A stretch of 64,000 nt of DNA from Endozoicomonas gorgoniicola (GCF_025562715.2 NZ_JAPFCC010000001.1:1816501-1880500); one strand, 5' to 3'. Positions 18,599 to 28,604 are shown, numbered from the stretch's first letter. Notes: a model not told the origin generated them from the letters alone. A program made the numbers and translations.

Positions 18599-21017
18599 CA
18601 GGTTTGCCCCACTACCCTCGCTTGAACCGCGCATAACGTGGAGAAAACTGATAGCCGAACATATCCAAAATAGCGAAATTGACATTGTTGATGCCGTGGG
18701 TGTCCGTTGCCAGCGACTTGGGCTGGATGTCGCTGCTGTTGTTATAGAGCAAGTCAAAGGCAAAGTGACCCTCGTACTCATTTGGCGAAATGACAGCGGT
18801 ATTAATCGGCACATGATTAGAGACCAGCGTCATTGCAGACACGCCTTTCCCTTTTCGGAAATACTTGTCGGAGTATCGGGCCTTGAAGGTATTGATACGG
18901 CAGGCGTATTTTTGCCCATCGATGCTACCAAAAGGGGCTGATTCGTTGATCGTGTAGTGCTTGAATACCGGAAGGCTGGCAATGCCATTGGAAATCAGGT
19001 CATTAGCTGCGCTGATGGTTTCAGGCCGGACAAACGCATCATTCACCCCACGTAAAACACCTACGCTGCGGTCTGAAATTGCTGCGATCCGGTGAAGCCC
19101 GTAATTGGTGCCATTACCAAAAATACAGGCAATCAGATCATCCTCCTCAGCTTTGGTATTACGTTTCCTTGTGGAAATTCCTTCAAATGCATCAAGGAAG
19201 CCGGTTTTTCGGTTAACGTAATTCATGATTTCGATAATCCCCATGTGCTTTATCTGGCTGTAAATGGGGTTATCAATATCATCACGCCAGCGTCGGTTTG
19301 CCAGAGTCCATGCCAGCTGGTTTGAGCGGGGCTGGAGCTTTACAAAGTCATTGTTATCGTTGGCGATGGTTTCGCCTACCTGAGTCATGCGCTCATTGAG
19401 TAGACCCTCAAGTTCATCCAGGGTTTGAGTGACTGGTGTCAGAAGGCGATGCAGGCCGGTCTTGGCAATGATGGATTCTTTGTTGTTTTCCCAATCCCTG
19501 ACTGGAATCAGGTCATCCTCCAACCGTTTGTTTTTCTCGCTTTCAGTGATATATGCCTTGCCACTATCCAGATGTTTGCTGATTCGGTAATAGAGGTAAA
19601 ACTCAAAGCGTTTTGCATGAAGCTCACCGTCAACGACCAGATATGGCCGCTCACTTTTCTTGATGAAACTCTGGTTAAAAGTGGTGAGTTTGCGCTTCTC
19701 TGCCAGCTCAGTTCTGGAGTGTTCCAGCTGTTCTGACAGAATGACCTGGTTGGCATCACACTCCACATCAATAGCGATGAATAATTTCCGCAGGGTGTTG
19801 GCCACCTTTCTGGACTGCTTATCAATATACTCCCAACGATATCCGGCCAGATCAAAATCACTTTTATTCAGGTGTTTACTGATCGCTCCCAGCTCTTCTT
19901 TGGAGACCAGAGAAAAAGCCTGCTTGCGGACTTCACCGAAAGTTAGATTGTCACTGACGTTTTCATCCACAAAATAATGCAGAATATTTCCGGCAAATTT
20001 CAGTTTCTCGCGGACAGCCTCCAGCTCCTCTCCGACTTTCTGCTGGGCGTGGGCTTTCGACGCTTCCCGGTATTTACGAACCAGATAACAGAATGAAGTG
20101 ACCAGCTTGTCATTAGTTTCCCGGTAACGAAAATACAGATAGCAGGCCAGATATAAGAGTCCCTGCCAGTGAGGATACCGACGAACCTTATAAACAGAGG
20201 TGTGCCGGACGATGGATGCATAGTAAGCCATATTGCCCTGCGACAGTCCCAGGGAAGAAATCAGTGACTTCAACTCGGGATAGATATCCTTGATGGTCTG
20301 ATGGGTTTCCAACTCCCGGTCAAGTTCAGAGGGTGAGAAATCACGGGCTGATCCTTTGTAGACCGATAAGTTGTTCAGTGCGCCTTTGGTCGTGAGTATC
20401 TTATTCAATTTATGTTGTGTGGTTTCAGACATCTGCTGTGACAGAACAGCCTCGATGCGCTGCTGCTCTCCCACAAGAGCCTCTGTTACCAGGTTTTGCA
20501 AACTGGTGTAACCTGGCAGAGCTATCCGCTGCTGGCCAAGAAAGGCAAGCCCTTCATCAAAAATATATCTGGGATCAGTGCAAATGGTGGCAACATCCTT
20601 CATACGCGCAATCAGGTGTGTTTGGTGAGCTTTCGACAAACGAGTAAAACCCAGTGTTTCAAGCATCTTGCCAACCAGTTTAGAGCGTGTACTCTTGGCC
20701 ATCTGCCCCAAGACAATATGCTCTTCAGGGAAATAGGTTTTGCGAATATACTCGGTATCTCCAGCTACATCGTCCAGGGTGAATTTTGGAATTACCGGCT
20801 TGGCTCGGAAGTAGCCAACAAGGAGAATGAAGTAGAGCCTGGTTTCCAGCTTTTCCAATCCTGCAACGATTTCCTGCATATGAGCATCAAGAGAAAAATA
20901 ATCTTCCCGGTCAGCTTGATTGAATACTGGTCGTTCATAAAGCTCCCTGACTTCATTCGGGCTTAGAATGTGAATCCGCTTCTCGTTCTTCTGTGACATA
21001 CACTGCTTATACTTTTT

Positions 21018-21135
21018 TCGAGTATCAAAATTTAGAAAATCTGATACTGTACAGAAGCGTGAGAAAAAAGGTATCAAAAATCTTATTTTTCTGGTTCTGA
21101 GACCTGATAGTATCAATTTCGATATTTGATACTGA
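21018..21135. other. Tn-3 res (resolution) site
   Basis: The region between the divergent tnpA and tnpR contains repeated GTATCA/TGATAC arms: a site with arms at 21022-21027 and 21042-21047, an arm at 21071-21076, and a site with arms at 21110-21115 and 21127-21132. Multiple 23-30-bp dyads at this position are the hallmark of a resolvase-binding res site. It should also hold both promoters. Confidence 0.75.
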
Positions 21136-21146
21136 GATCGATCAAA

Positions 21147-21695
21147 ATGGCACTTCTGGGCTACGCAAGAGTTTCAACGATTCAACAAAAACTGGATATT
21201 CAGATTTCAGCCCTGAAAAAAGCCGGAGTTCGTGAAGACCGGATTTTCACCGACAAAATGACCGGCAAAACAGACGACAGAAATGGACTGCAACGACTGC
21301 TGGCCAGAGCCGAAAGAGATGACACCATCATTTGTACAAAGATGGATCGTTTAGGCCGTAACACGGCAGACATGATCAAAATCGTTGATAACTGCTACAA
21401 AAAAGGAGTTTCCATTCGCTTCTTGGATAACAGTCTCAGCACCGAAGGGACGATGGGAAAAATGATTATCCAGATATTGGCGGCTGTTGCCGAAGCAGAG
21501 CGAGAGCGCATTCTTGAACGTACCAACGAAGGTCGTTTAGCTGCCAAAGAGTCTGGCGTTAAGTTTGGCAGAAAGCCCCATAAAAGCACCGATCAAGCCA
21601 AAGCCATGATTAGTGAAGGAGTACCCATGAAAGACGTAATGGAAAGGGCTGGAGTATCCAGGGCAACTTATTTCAGGCTAAAAAAAGCGGTCTAA
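21147..21695 (+). CDS. tnpR: Tn3-type serine resolvase
   Basis: 182 aa from ATG 21147 (MALLGYARVST). The catalytic Ser is in YARVST. Other conserved resolvase blocks are TKMDRLGRNTADM (about residues 63-75), the E helix AEAERERILERTNEGRL, and a C-terminal helix-turn-helix (MKDVMERAGVSRATYFRLKK). It resolves cointegrates at the adjacent res site. The upstream in-frame ATG at 21126 is rejected because it lies within res. It appears intact. The 3' end is 6 bp from the right IR. Confidence 0.93.
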   Translation: MALLGYARVSTIQQKLDIQISALKKAGVREDRIFTDKMTGKTDDRNGLQRLLARAERDDTIICTKMDRLGRNTADMIKIVDNCYKKGVSIRFLDNSLSTEGTMGKMIIQILAAVAEAERERILERTNEGRLAAKESGVKFGRKPHKSTDQAKAMISEGVPMKDVMERAGVSRATYFRLKKAV

Positions 21696-21700
21696 TTTTT

Positions 21701-21738
21701 GTACAGTGAACTTTTCGAGGGAATGGGCACAAACCCCC
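21701..21738 (-). repeat. Tn-3 right terminal inverted repeat
   Basis: GTACAGTGAACTTTTCGAGG followed by GAATGGGCACAAACCCCC. It is the inverse of 8837-8874 with a few changes at the outer end. Confidence 0.88.
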
Positions 21739-21959
21739 CTTATTGAGTCTGGTGCAATAGATAACCTCCGCCACTATTTTGAATTTCATGATCAGTTATA
21801 TAAACTGGTTGAGGAAGGAAACACGCAAGAGGTACATAATACCTTAGCTAAGCGTATGAAATTTGAGTTTCATGAAGTGCAGAGCTGTGTTGAAAACTCT
21901 TGCAATGAATTCTGGAAAGACAAAGTAAATCCAGAGTGGGTCGCCAAACACCGCTCTAA
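21739..21959 (+). pseudogene. 5'-truncated gene, probable integron cassette fragment
   Basis: An open frame of about 73 codons (IDNLRHYFEFHDQLYKLVEE to NPEWVAKHRS) starts inside the Tn-3 terminal repeat, so its own start is gone. It runs into GCTCTAA at 21953-21959, the core of an attC site, where intron copy 0 is inserted. Orientation relative to attC is that of a sense cassette gene, but the fragment is inverted relative to the main array. Family not recognised. Confidence 0.6.
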
Positions 21960-23797
21960 ATCGGGTAGCCGGAGGTCTCTAACCTCCAGCCCCCACATCA
22001 CACCGGCGTGCGGGTCCGCACCGGGCGATTCACCGGGGGTGGTGAAACCTGATCCACAAGTCTTTCAGGGAAACAAGCCCGAGTTTACTGAGAAAACTGT
22101 CGTTTAATGCTAACTGTGCCGCATAGGTTTTGCTTAGCCGGTAATACCCTTTGCTACTGGCTGCAATCGAGGCGGCCTTGATGTGATCAACACCTAACCT
22201 GATCAAATTTCTGTAACGGGTTTTCGGCTTTCGCCATTGTTTGATAAAACAACAGCGAATCCGCCGACGTATCCATTGATCCAGTCGCGGTATAGGACTG
22301 TAATATTCGGTTATCCTGAAATAACCCATCCAGCCCCGGATATATTCGGCCAGCTTCTTCAAGCGATATTCCATCGATACTCCCCAGCTTCGGCTGGTGA
22401 GTTTCAGGATTTTTCGCCTGAAGCGGTTCAGACTCTTCTCCGACCAGCGGATTCGCTTCCCTGTGAAGGTAAAACTCAGGAACTCAGCTTCGGTAGCTTT
22501 CACCACCTTGCTCTTTGTCGGGTTTATCCTCAGTTTCAGCTTGCGCTCAAGGTAACGTGTGATGCTTTCCATCACTCGCTCCCCGGCTCGCTGGCTGCCA
22601 ACGAGGATCACAAAGTCATCGCAGTAGCGTGCGAAGCAATGCCCCCGGTACTCCAGTTCCTTGTCCAGGTCATCGAGAAGGACATTCGACAGCAGCGGTG
22701 AAAGTGGACCGCCTTGTGGCATACCTACCCGGGTTGGTTAGCATTGCCCATCAACCATGACGCCAGCACGAAGGTAGCGGCCAATCAGCTTCAACAGACG
22801 CTTGTCGTGAATCTTGCGAGAGACTCTCGACATAAGAACATCGTGGCTGACAGTATCAAAGAATTTACTCAGATCAACATCAACCGCCTGATGCAGCCCC
22901 TGCTTAATGTATTGATTAACCTGTTGTACAGCGTCTTGTGCAGACCTTCCCGGTCTGTAACCAAAGCTGCTGGGAGAGAAGTCAGGGTCAAAGATGGGTG
23001 ATAATACCTGCACAATGGCCTGTTGTATCACTCGATCCATAACTGTCGGGATGCCCAGCAGCCGTTCTCCACCATCGGGCTTTTCTATAACAGCCCGAAG
23101 GACGGGAGATGGTCTGTAAGTCCCATTGAGCAAGGCTTGGCGCGCTGAAGGCCAGTGCTGACGGGCAAAGTCAGGATAGGCTTTAATGATGATCCCATCT
23201 ATTCCGGGAGCCCCTTTGTTACTTCTGACTTGTTTCCATGCTTTCAGCAAATTGGCAGGTTCCAGTGCGCAACTCAGTAGATCGTGGTTCAAAGCTGGTT
23301 AAAGATTCTTTCGCCAACTCCAGTGAGTCGCCGGACGGCTGCACTGTGTTGAGGGAATCAGTCTCCTCTTTTCGTCGGTGTTCAGTCCTTCGTTGACGAC
23401 TTCCAATCGGATTAACGACTTCTGTCGAACAACTACTATGACGTCTGCTGACTTCTGTTCAATCACCACACAGAATTACTTCTGCAGGCGCTATTGGTGG
23501 TCATCGGGTTTGCTCGAACAGGGTGATGAACCCTGTCCGCCGAGCCTGTTGTAACCAGTGGCTGAGAACTGGGATTGACCAATCGCATGTTGAACAGACC
23601 TCCCCGGATAAGAGCATGAACTTTCAGTACACAACCGCCGCATTTACCGTATCTCTCAAACCAGAGGGCTTTGTGATCCTTGGCTCACTCGCCCACGAGA
23701 CTCGGCCTTGTATACGATTTCTGTCCGTCGGCTCGCACTTTTGCAGTCAGACTGCCTCCGCACAACCCCTCGTGAGATTGCACTTGCCTTAAGCTAG
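21960..23797 (-). mobile_element. Group IIC-attC intron copy 0, 5' end cut by IS1182
   Basis: The reverse-strand copy of the intron found five more times at 28605-45308. The 3' end (CTACCCGAT) is at 21960, next to attC core TTAGAGC. It runs to the internal CTAG (positions 97-100 of the intact intron), where IS1182 begins. The first 96 nt are missing on the far side, so the copy cannot splice. Confidence 0.9.
22030..23292 (-). pseudogene. Intron copy 0 reverse transcriptase/maturase, nonsense mutation
   Basis: Same 420-aa protein as the intact copies, but a Tyr codon in GQCYPTRVG is changed to TAA near 22740 (TAC CCA to TAA CCA). This splits it into 184-aa and 230-aa parts just before the catalytic YCDD block. 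Also carries Thr to Ile and Arg to Gln changes. Inactive. Confidence 0.92.
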
Positions 23798-23863
23798 GAG
23801 CCTGACCGAGAATAGGATTTATCTGATATAATAGCGTTCAAAACGCAGCCCTGATGAAGCCTG

Positions 23864-25381
23864 ATGTCGCCACCACCAAAATTCAAGGATAGCCCTGTTG
23901 AGTTCGACCAGCACCTGCTGTTTCCAACCAACATCTTTGATCTTCTTCCCAAAGATCATGACTGCTACATCTATGAGACCATCTTCCAGAACATTGATAC
24001 CTCGGAAGTTGAAAAGCAGTACCATCACCTTGGACAGCATGCCTACCCACCCAAGCTGATCGTAGGTATCCTGATCTACGCCTACAGTCATGGTGTATTC
24101 AGCTCCCGTGAAATAGAAAAACGGTGTCGGCAGGACTTGGCATTCATGTACATCTCTCAGATGAATTGCCCAAACTTTCGGGTCCTGGGGGACTTCCGCA
24201 AAAACAACCTGTCGTTTTTTCATGACTGTTTCAAACAGTCCGTCAAGCTGGCGATGGAGCTGAAACTGGCATCGCTTGGGCATATCAGCCTGGATGGTTC
24301 GAAATTCAAAGCCAACAGTTCAAAGCATAAGGCCATGAGCTACGGCCGGCTTAAAGCCAAAGAGGCAGAACTCAGCGCTGAGGTTGATGAACTGATCAAA
24401 AAAGCCAGCCAGTGCGATCAGGAAGAAGACGACGCCTACAAAGAAACCAATGGCTACAGTATTCCTGAAGACCTCCTGTTTAAAGAAGAACGGCTGAAGA
24501 AAATTAAGGCTGCTAAAAAAGCACTGGAAGAGCGTGAGAAAGCCCTCAATCCGGACGAGCCAATAGACGACAAGAAACAGATTAGCTTTGCAGACCATGA
24601 TGCCCGGATGATGAGCAAGAAGGGGTACTGCGAATACAGCTACAATGCTCAAATTAATGTAGATGCGGATCACCAGATCATTGTCGGCCAACACATCAGT
24701 CAACGCGCCAACGACGTACAGGAAGTAGAGCCTGCTCTTCAGGCTTTGTCAGAATCTACCGATGGCGCGGCTGTGGATAAATGGAGTATGGACAACGGCT
24801 ATTTTTCAGGGCCAAATCTGCACACCTTGGATAAACATGGAATAGACGGTTATATCGCTACTGACAAGGAAGAAAAACCGGCTGTTACGGACCTTGAAAA
24901 TACTGATCGAAAATTTGTCAAAGCGGATTTTACATACAATATTGAAGCTGACGTCTTCATCTGTCCGGCTGGGGAAAAATTGGTTACCAATCCAGCCAGT
25001 AAAGCTAAGAGGAAAGGCTACCGGGCAAACAAGGAAGTATGCCGAGAGTGCGCTTACCGCTCCAGATGCAGTGGCTCCAAGAAAAGTGCAGGCAAGGTAA
25101 TTCGCACAGACAAGTTTGAAACTGCACGACAAGCCATGAATAAAAAAATGGAAACAAGCGAAGCGAAAGCGGTATACGAACGTCGCAAAGTAATAGCGGA
25201 ACCGCCGTTTGGTCAGATAAAAAACTCTGGATTCAGGAGTTTCAGTCTGCGCGGGAAAGAGAAAGTGGAAGCAGAGTTTTCACTGGTATGCACAGTGCAT
25301 AATTTCAAAAAAATTGTGAAGAAAGCTTTAACGGGGTCACTCCGTCTTGAGGATTTAAAAAAGGTTGAAAAAGCGGCATAA
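23864..25381 (+). CDS. IS1182-family transposase
   Basis: 505 aa from ATG 23864. The N-terminal domain of IS1182/IS5-like transposases (PPKLIVGILIYAYSHGVFSS, SREIEKRCRQDLAFMYI) is followed by the DDE core: Asp in SLDGSKFKANSS, Asp in SMDNGYFSG (about residue 307) and Glu in IAEPPFGQIK (about 444). A Cys-rich segment (CRECAYRSRCSG) lies before the last block. Intact and of family length. Confidence 0.92.
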   Translation: MSPPPKFKDSPVEFDQHLLFPTNIFDLLPKDHDCYIYETIFQNIDTSEVEKQYHHLGQHAYPPKLIVGILIYAYSHGVFSSREIEKRCRQDLAFMYISQMNCPNFRVLGDFRKNNLSFFHDCFKQSVKLAMELKLASLGHISLDGSKFKANSSKHKAMSYGRLKAKEAELSAEVDELIKKASQCDQEEDDAYKETNGYSIPEDLLFKEERLKKIKAAKKALEEREKALNPDEPIDDKKQISFADHDARMMSKKGYCEYSYNAQINVDADHQIIVGQHISQRANDVQEVEPALQALSESTDGAAVDKWSMDNGYFSGPNLHTLDKHGIDGYIATDKEEKPAVTDLENTDRKFVKADFTYNIEADVFICPAGEKLVTNPASKAKRKGYRANKEVCRECAYRSRCSGSKKSAGKVIRTDKFETARQAMNKKMETSEAKAVYERRKVIAEPPFGQIKNSGFRSFSLRGKEKVEAEFSLVCTVHNFKKIVKKALTGSLRLEDLKKVEKAA

Positions 25382-25405
25382 AGGTAAAGAAAAGCTGTAA
25401 ATTGG

Positions 25406-25455
25406 CAAAAATGAGCAAATCAACCTCAAAAAGTGGTTGTTTTTTGCTCATTTTG
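25406..25455 (+). terminator. Terminator hairpin of the IS1182 transposase gene
   Basis: AAAATGAGCAAA and TTTGCTCATTTT form a 12-bp stem, with a T-run (GTTTTTTG) in the 3' arm. Located 25 bp after the stop codon, inside the IS. Confidence 0.7.
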
Positions 25456-25506
25456 AATTTTGCGAAACCTTTAGGAGGACTGCCTAAGCTATTCTCGGTC
25501 AGGCTC

Positions 25507-26223
25507 CTAGAGAGGTGAAAGTCCTCTTACCAGGTATTCGCAGAGCCGAAGGTTAGCGAAAGGGCAAGGGCGTTGCCGCGAGGCAGGGTCTGAAGGAAGC
25601 CCAACGCAAAACTACGGGGCGACGAACAGAAATCCAATATGAGGTGTGACGTACTCGGGGCCAGTGGGCACGTGACCATTAAGCCCTCCATCTGCAATCG
25701 GGGTGCGTTTTATAAATTGGGCGTCTACGTAGTGAAAGTTAAGTGTCTTACCTCGGGAGGTCTGCATTGTGTTGAAGGAACAACTGACACAGGAGCAATC
25801 CTGTGTGACCGCAATACAGAAGTCAGCAGAAGGCATAGTACTGAAATCTCAGGAAGGCCTGAACGGTTGAAACTGGGAATCGCTCTATTGGAGAGTTTGT
25901 ATGGCATCTGTAGGTCGAAAGATCGCTAAGGTGAAACATTCGCTGGCTTTAGGGTAGAACTGAACAGTGTTAGCAAAATTTCATGGTACCTTTCTCAGCA
26001 TAGAATTGTCTGAGAAGGTATCCGAAAGATAAAGGGTCATAAGGTTCTTATTCCCTGCTTGGTGGTAAAGTACACGCCATTCGTGGCCTGTTGAACCTGA
26101 GAACGGATATCCTTCAATAGCTTGAGAGATTGCTAAATTAATCAACCGAACCGCCGTGGTACGTGATCCGTATGCCCGGTGGTGTGGGAGGAGGGGCATC
26201 GTGAGGTGCCTCCCTATCCCGAT
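25507..26223 (+). mobile_element. Second type of group II intron, ORF-less and 5'-truncated
   Basis: About 717 bp with group II hallmarks: a domain I start-like segment (GAGAGGTGAAAGTCCTCTTA) at 25510, and near the 3' end a domain V-like hairpin (GAACCGCCGTGGTACGTGAT then CCGTATGCCCGGTGGTGTGG) followed by a domain VI-like stem and the end CTATCCCGAT at 26223. There is no reverse-transcriptase frame, so the intron-encoded protein is absent. Its 5' terminus is missing at the IS1182 border. It is distinct in sequence from the IIC-attC introns. Confidence 0.75.
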
Positions 26224-26258
26224 TATATGCATCAAGGAATTTAGGTTATGTATTCTAA

Positions 26259-27978
26259 CCCGGATATTTCATAAAAAGAGGCAAGTTCCGCCCAATCACT
26301 TGATATAATTGGGTCGACCAAAAAAATGCTTCGGAAGAAGCAAACCGGAACTTGCCATGAACAAATTTACACAAGAACAGCTTCGTTTTCACCCCTCCAA
26401 CGGAAAAACTATCCGGGCAGACTTCAATGGCGGAGAATTATCCTCTGATTTTGGCGCCCTGATGCTACGTGAAACAATGCTTCACAGCGGTATCATATCC
26501 AGGCTGACTGACGGCATTGACGATAAACGTCATCAATCCTACATCGACCACACCCTGCAAGAACTCATTGCCCAAAGAGTTCTGCAAATGGCCTGTGGTT
26601 ATGAAGATGCAAACGACAGCAACCATCTGCGTAAAGACCCAATCTTTAAGCTTGCCAATGGAAGAAACCCACTGGACGATGATAACCATCTGGCTTCCGC
26701 TCCAACGTATACAAGGCTTGGTCAGTCCATGACCAAACGGGATATTTATAATATGACCAAAGCACTGGCTGATCACTTCATCAGCAGTTATGAATACCCA
26801 CCATTAGCCATCATTATCGACCTGGATCATACGCCTGCTATCACCCATGGCAGCCAGCAGATGAACCTGTTCAACGCCAAATATCAAGACTACTGTTACT
26901 TGCCCTTAATGATCTTTGAGGGGCTCAGCGGCAAGCTGATCACTTCGATCCTGCGTCCTGGAAAAACACCCACAGGCCGAGAGAATGCAGCTATTCTCCA
27001 GCGCCTCATTAAGCTGATCCGTACAAGATGGCCGAAAACCCATTTACTGGTTCGTGGGGATAGCCACTTTGCCCAACCAGAGTTAATGCAGGTTGTTCAG
27101 GATGACCCTCACTCCGACTACGTGCTGGGAAAAGGCGCAGGACACAAGACGGCCTTGCGACCTAAAGCCAAAGAGTTGCTGGATGAAGCGCGGAAAGCTC
27201 TCGACGTTAAAACCGGGCTGGCAAAACTGAACAACATGCCAGAGCCTGAGCGACTCAGGCTCTACGGAGAAACGGACTATCAGGCAAAAAGCTGGAAAGG
27301 GCTGGACACCCGGATAATCTATAAGGCAGAGGTCAACCAGAAAGGCGACAATCCCCGCTTTATTGTGACTTCGATGATGGAGGCTTCCCCCGAGGAAATA
27401 TATGAAGACCTTTATTGTCCCAGAGGGCAGGATGAGAACTTCATTAAGCATCTGAAAAGTGATTTGTCCGGTGATCGCTTGTCAGATCAGGGCTTTCTGG
27501 CAAATCACCTGAGAATGTTTTACGCCTGCGCTGCTTATGTTCTTCACTATGAGCTGAGAACCAAGGCACTGAAAGGTACGGAGCTGGAAAAGGCACAGCC
27601 ATCAACCGTGATCACAAAACTTTGTAAGGTCGCGGTTAAAGTGGTTGAGTATAAAGACCGAATCAAACTTCACTTGCCCCGCAGCTGTCCAATAAAAGGG
27701 CTTTTGCAGCATATAACCGAAGTCTTTTATTCAATGCCGCTGCCTCGACCGGGATAGTCAGCTTCATAAACTCAATCAGAATAAAATAGCGACCAACAGA
27801 AAGAGTGTTGGGGAATTCTGTTGTCCTGAAAAAGCAGGTGCTGATCAAAAAACATCCGAATTAATGGTGAGTTCGGGTTGTAATACCTTTTTCATGGACA
27901 GTAGAGCAACAGACCTCCGAAAAAATCAGAATGGGATGTTTTTTCCGGAACTTGTTGCTCATTTATGAAATATTCGGG
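26259..27978 (+). mobile_element. IS1380-family element, copy 1
   Basis: 1720 bp, ends CCCGGATATTTCAT and, inverted, CCCGAATATTTCAT, 4-bp duplication CTAA (26255-26258, 27979-27982). Inserted in the 3' end of the cassette gene 28414-27979. Copy 2 at 28705 is nearly identical. Confidence 0.92.
26357..27757 (+). CDS. IS1380-family transposase, copy 1
   Basis: 466 aa from ATG 26357 (MNKFTQEQLRFHPSNGKTI). The start is chosen because the IS1380 N-terminal block follows directly; an upstream in-frame ATG at 26309 adds 16 residues of doubtful coding value. DDE residues: Asp in IIIDLDHTPA, Asp in LVRGDSHFAQ, and Glu/Asp in the GQDENFIKHLKSDL region. Full length, apparently functional. Confidence 0.92.
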   Translation: MNKFTQEQLRFHPSNGKTIRADFNGGELSSDFGALMLRETMLHSGIISRLTDGIDDKRHQSYIDHTLQELIAQRVLQMACGYEDANDSNHLRKDPIFKLANGRNPLDDDNHLASAPTYTRLGQSMTKRDIYNMTKALADHFISSYEYPPLAIIIDLDHTPAITHGSQQMNLFNAKYQDYCYLPLMIFEGLSGKLITSILRPGKTPTGRENAAILQRLIKLIRTRWPKTHLLVRGDSHFAQPELMQVVQDDPHSDYVLGKGAGHKTALRPKAKELLDEARKALDVKTGLAKLNNMPEPERLRLYGETDYQAKSWKGLDTRIIYKAEVNQKGDNPRFIVTSMMEASPEEIYEDLYCPRGQDENFIKHLKSDLSGDRLSDQGFLANHLRMFYACAAYVLHYELRTKALKGTELEKAQPSTVITKLCKVAVKVVEYKDRIKLHLPRSCPIKGLLQHITEVFYSMPLPRPG

Positions 27979-28414
27979 CTAACGCTTTCTGTTCAAAGTT
28001 TGTAATATTTTTTAGAATTTGTTTCTCTTTGTGTTTTTTCATCTGATCTAGAAAATCTATTTCTTCATAATCGCTCTTCATAGCAGTTAGTTGAAACCTT
28101 GAATTTAAAGCACCCATAAACGTCATGTAGTTGTCTGTTGTAATTTCTGAGAATAAAATAACAGAAACGAGATTGTTATTTATAAAGCGAAAGCCAAGAT
28201 CAACATACTCACCTGCAAACTGCTGTTCATTTAAGCATAAAGCACCTTGTTCAAATTCTTCTGAGCAGTCATAAACCTCAACATCTTTTAGTATTTCATT
28301 TTTGGTCATGCCAAACTCGTAGTCTCTGTATAACTTAGACGAAGAGTTTGCACTTCCTGAAATTGATGCGAAAAGACTGAGTAAGCCTGTGAATAATAAG
28401 ATAAATTTTTTCAT
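27979..28414 (-). pseudogene. Small secreted/periplasmic protein gene (cassette), 3' end split by IS1380
   Basis: About 150 aa. The N-terminal signal peptide is MKKFILLFTGLLSLFASISG, followed by a mature region with a DYEFGMTKNEILK helix and two Cys (YDCSEEF, ALCLNEQ) that may pair. Family not recognised. GGA lies 8 bases before ATG 28414. IS1380 cut the gene 4-5 codons from its end. Removing the IS and one CTAA gives KALEYIT and TAA at 26241-26243, within the next attC-like ACATAAC. The present readthrough (LARIFHK) ends in the IS, so function may be retained. It reads in the sense direction of the array. Confidence 0.65.
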
Positions 28415-28533
28415 AAAATTTCCATTAAAGTAAAAATAAAAAAGTTTGTGCAGCGAAAGGAGGGATAATTATAAAAAAGTTTAATTGTATCTGTCATTAA
28501 GCATTTTCTAAACAGCTGAGGTTTGGTGTAGCC

Positions 28534-28604
28534 AGCTAACGCCTGGTTCAGCCGCGTGCCGAAGGCACGTCGGGTGAGCGAAGCGAACGAACTGCAACCA
28601 TTTG
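28534..28604 (-). other. attC site interrupted by intron copy 1
   Basis: Core AGCTAAC at 28534-28540, inner boxes GGTTCAG and CTGCAACC, central hairpin CGTGCCGAAGGCACG. It ends ATTTG at 28604. The remaining core TTAGCT is at 32263-32268, beyond the intron. Confidence 0.8.

Larger units (their letters stand above)
17762..18616 (+). mobile_element. IS1-family element
   Basis: An 855-bp element. Ends are GGTAGTGGGGTAAACCTG and, inverted, GGTAGTGGGGCAAACCTG (17 of 18 match). An 8-bp direct duplication CTCGCTTG flanks it (17754-17761 and 18617-18624). The uninterrupted target sequence is visible in the Tn-1 copy of tnpA near 3885-3892. Confidence 0.93.
17098..20999 (-). pseudogene. tnpA: Tn-3 Tn3-family transposase, interrupted by IS1
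   Basis: Excising IS1 (17762-18616) and one copy of the 8-bp duplication rejoins a single frame of about 1012 aa, the normal length for Tn3 transposases. The start is ATG at 20999 (MSQKNEKRIHIL), because the upstream extension to 21116 runs through res. DDE residues lie in SIDGQK, ATDTHG and NRGEAYHQL; the IS sits between the second Asp and the Glu, so the gene is inactivated. It is the only full-length tnpA of the three in the window. It is divergent from tnpR with res between, as in class II transposons. Confidence 0.92.
8837..21738. mobile_element. Tn-3: Tn3-family transposon carrying a DdmDE-like module
   Basis: A 12.9-kb unit bounded by 38-bp inverted repeats (8837-8874 and 21701-21738; arms share TGCCCATTCCCTCGAAAAGT apart from one base). 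Order: left IR, helicase-nuclease, Argonaute-like gene, 240-aa gene, tnpA (reading left, split by IS1), res, tnpR, right IR. The divergent tnpA/res/tnpR block is a standard Tn3 layout. Flanking pentamers (TTCTG left, CTTAT right) do not match, so the present borders did not arise from one simple insertion. Recombination with Tn-1, which has the same ends, or an adjacent deletion is likely. Confidence 0.85.
23798..25506 (+). mobile_element. IS1182-family element
   Basis: A 1709-bp element with inverted ends GAGCCTGACCGAGAATAG, flanked by CTAG on both sides (23794-23797, 25507-25510). The sequences beyond the two CTAGs belong to two different group II introns. The apparent duplication is therefore a junction of two insertion sites and not a single target. 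Confidence 0.88.
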
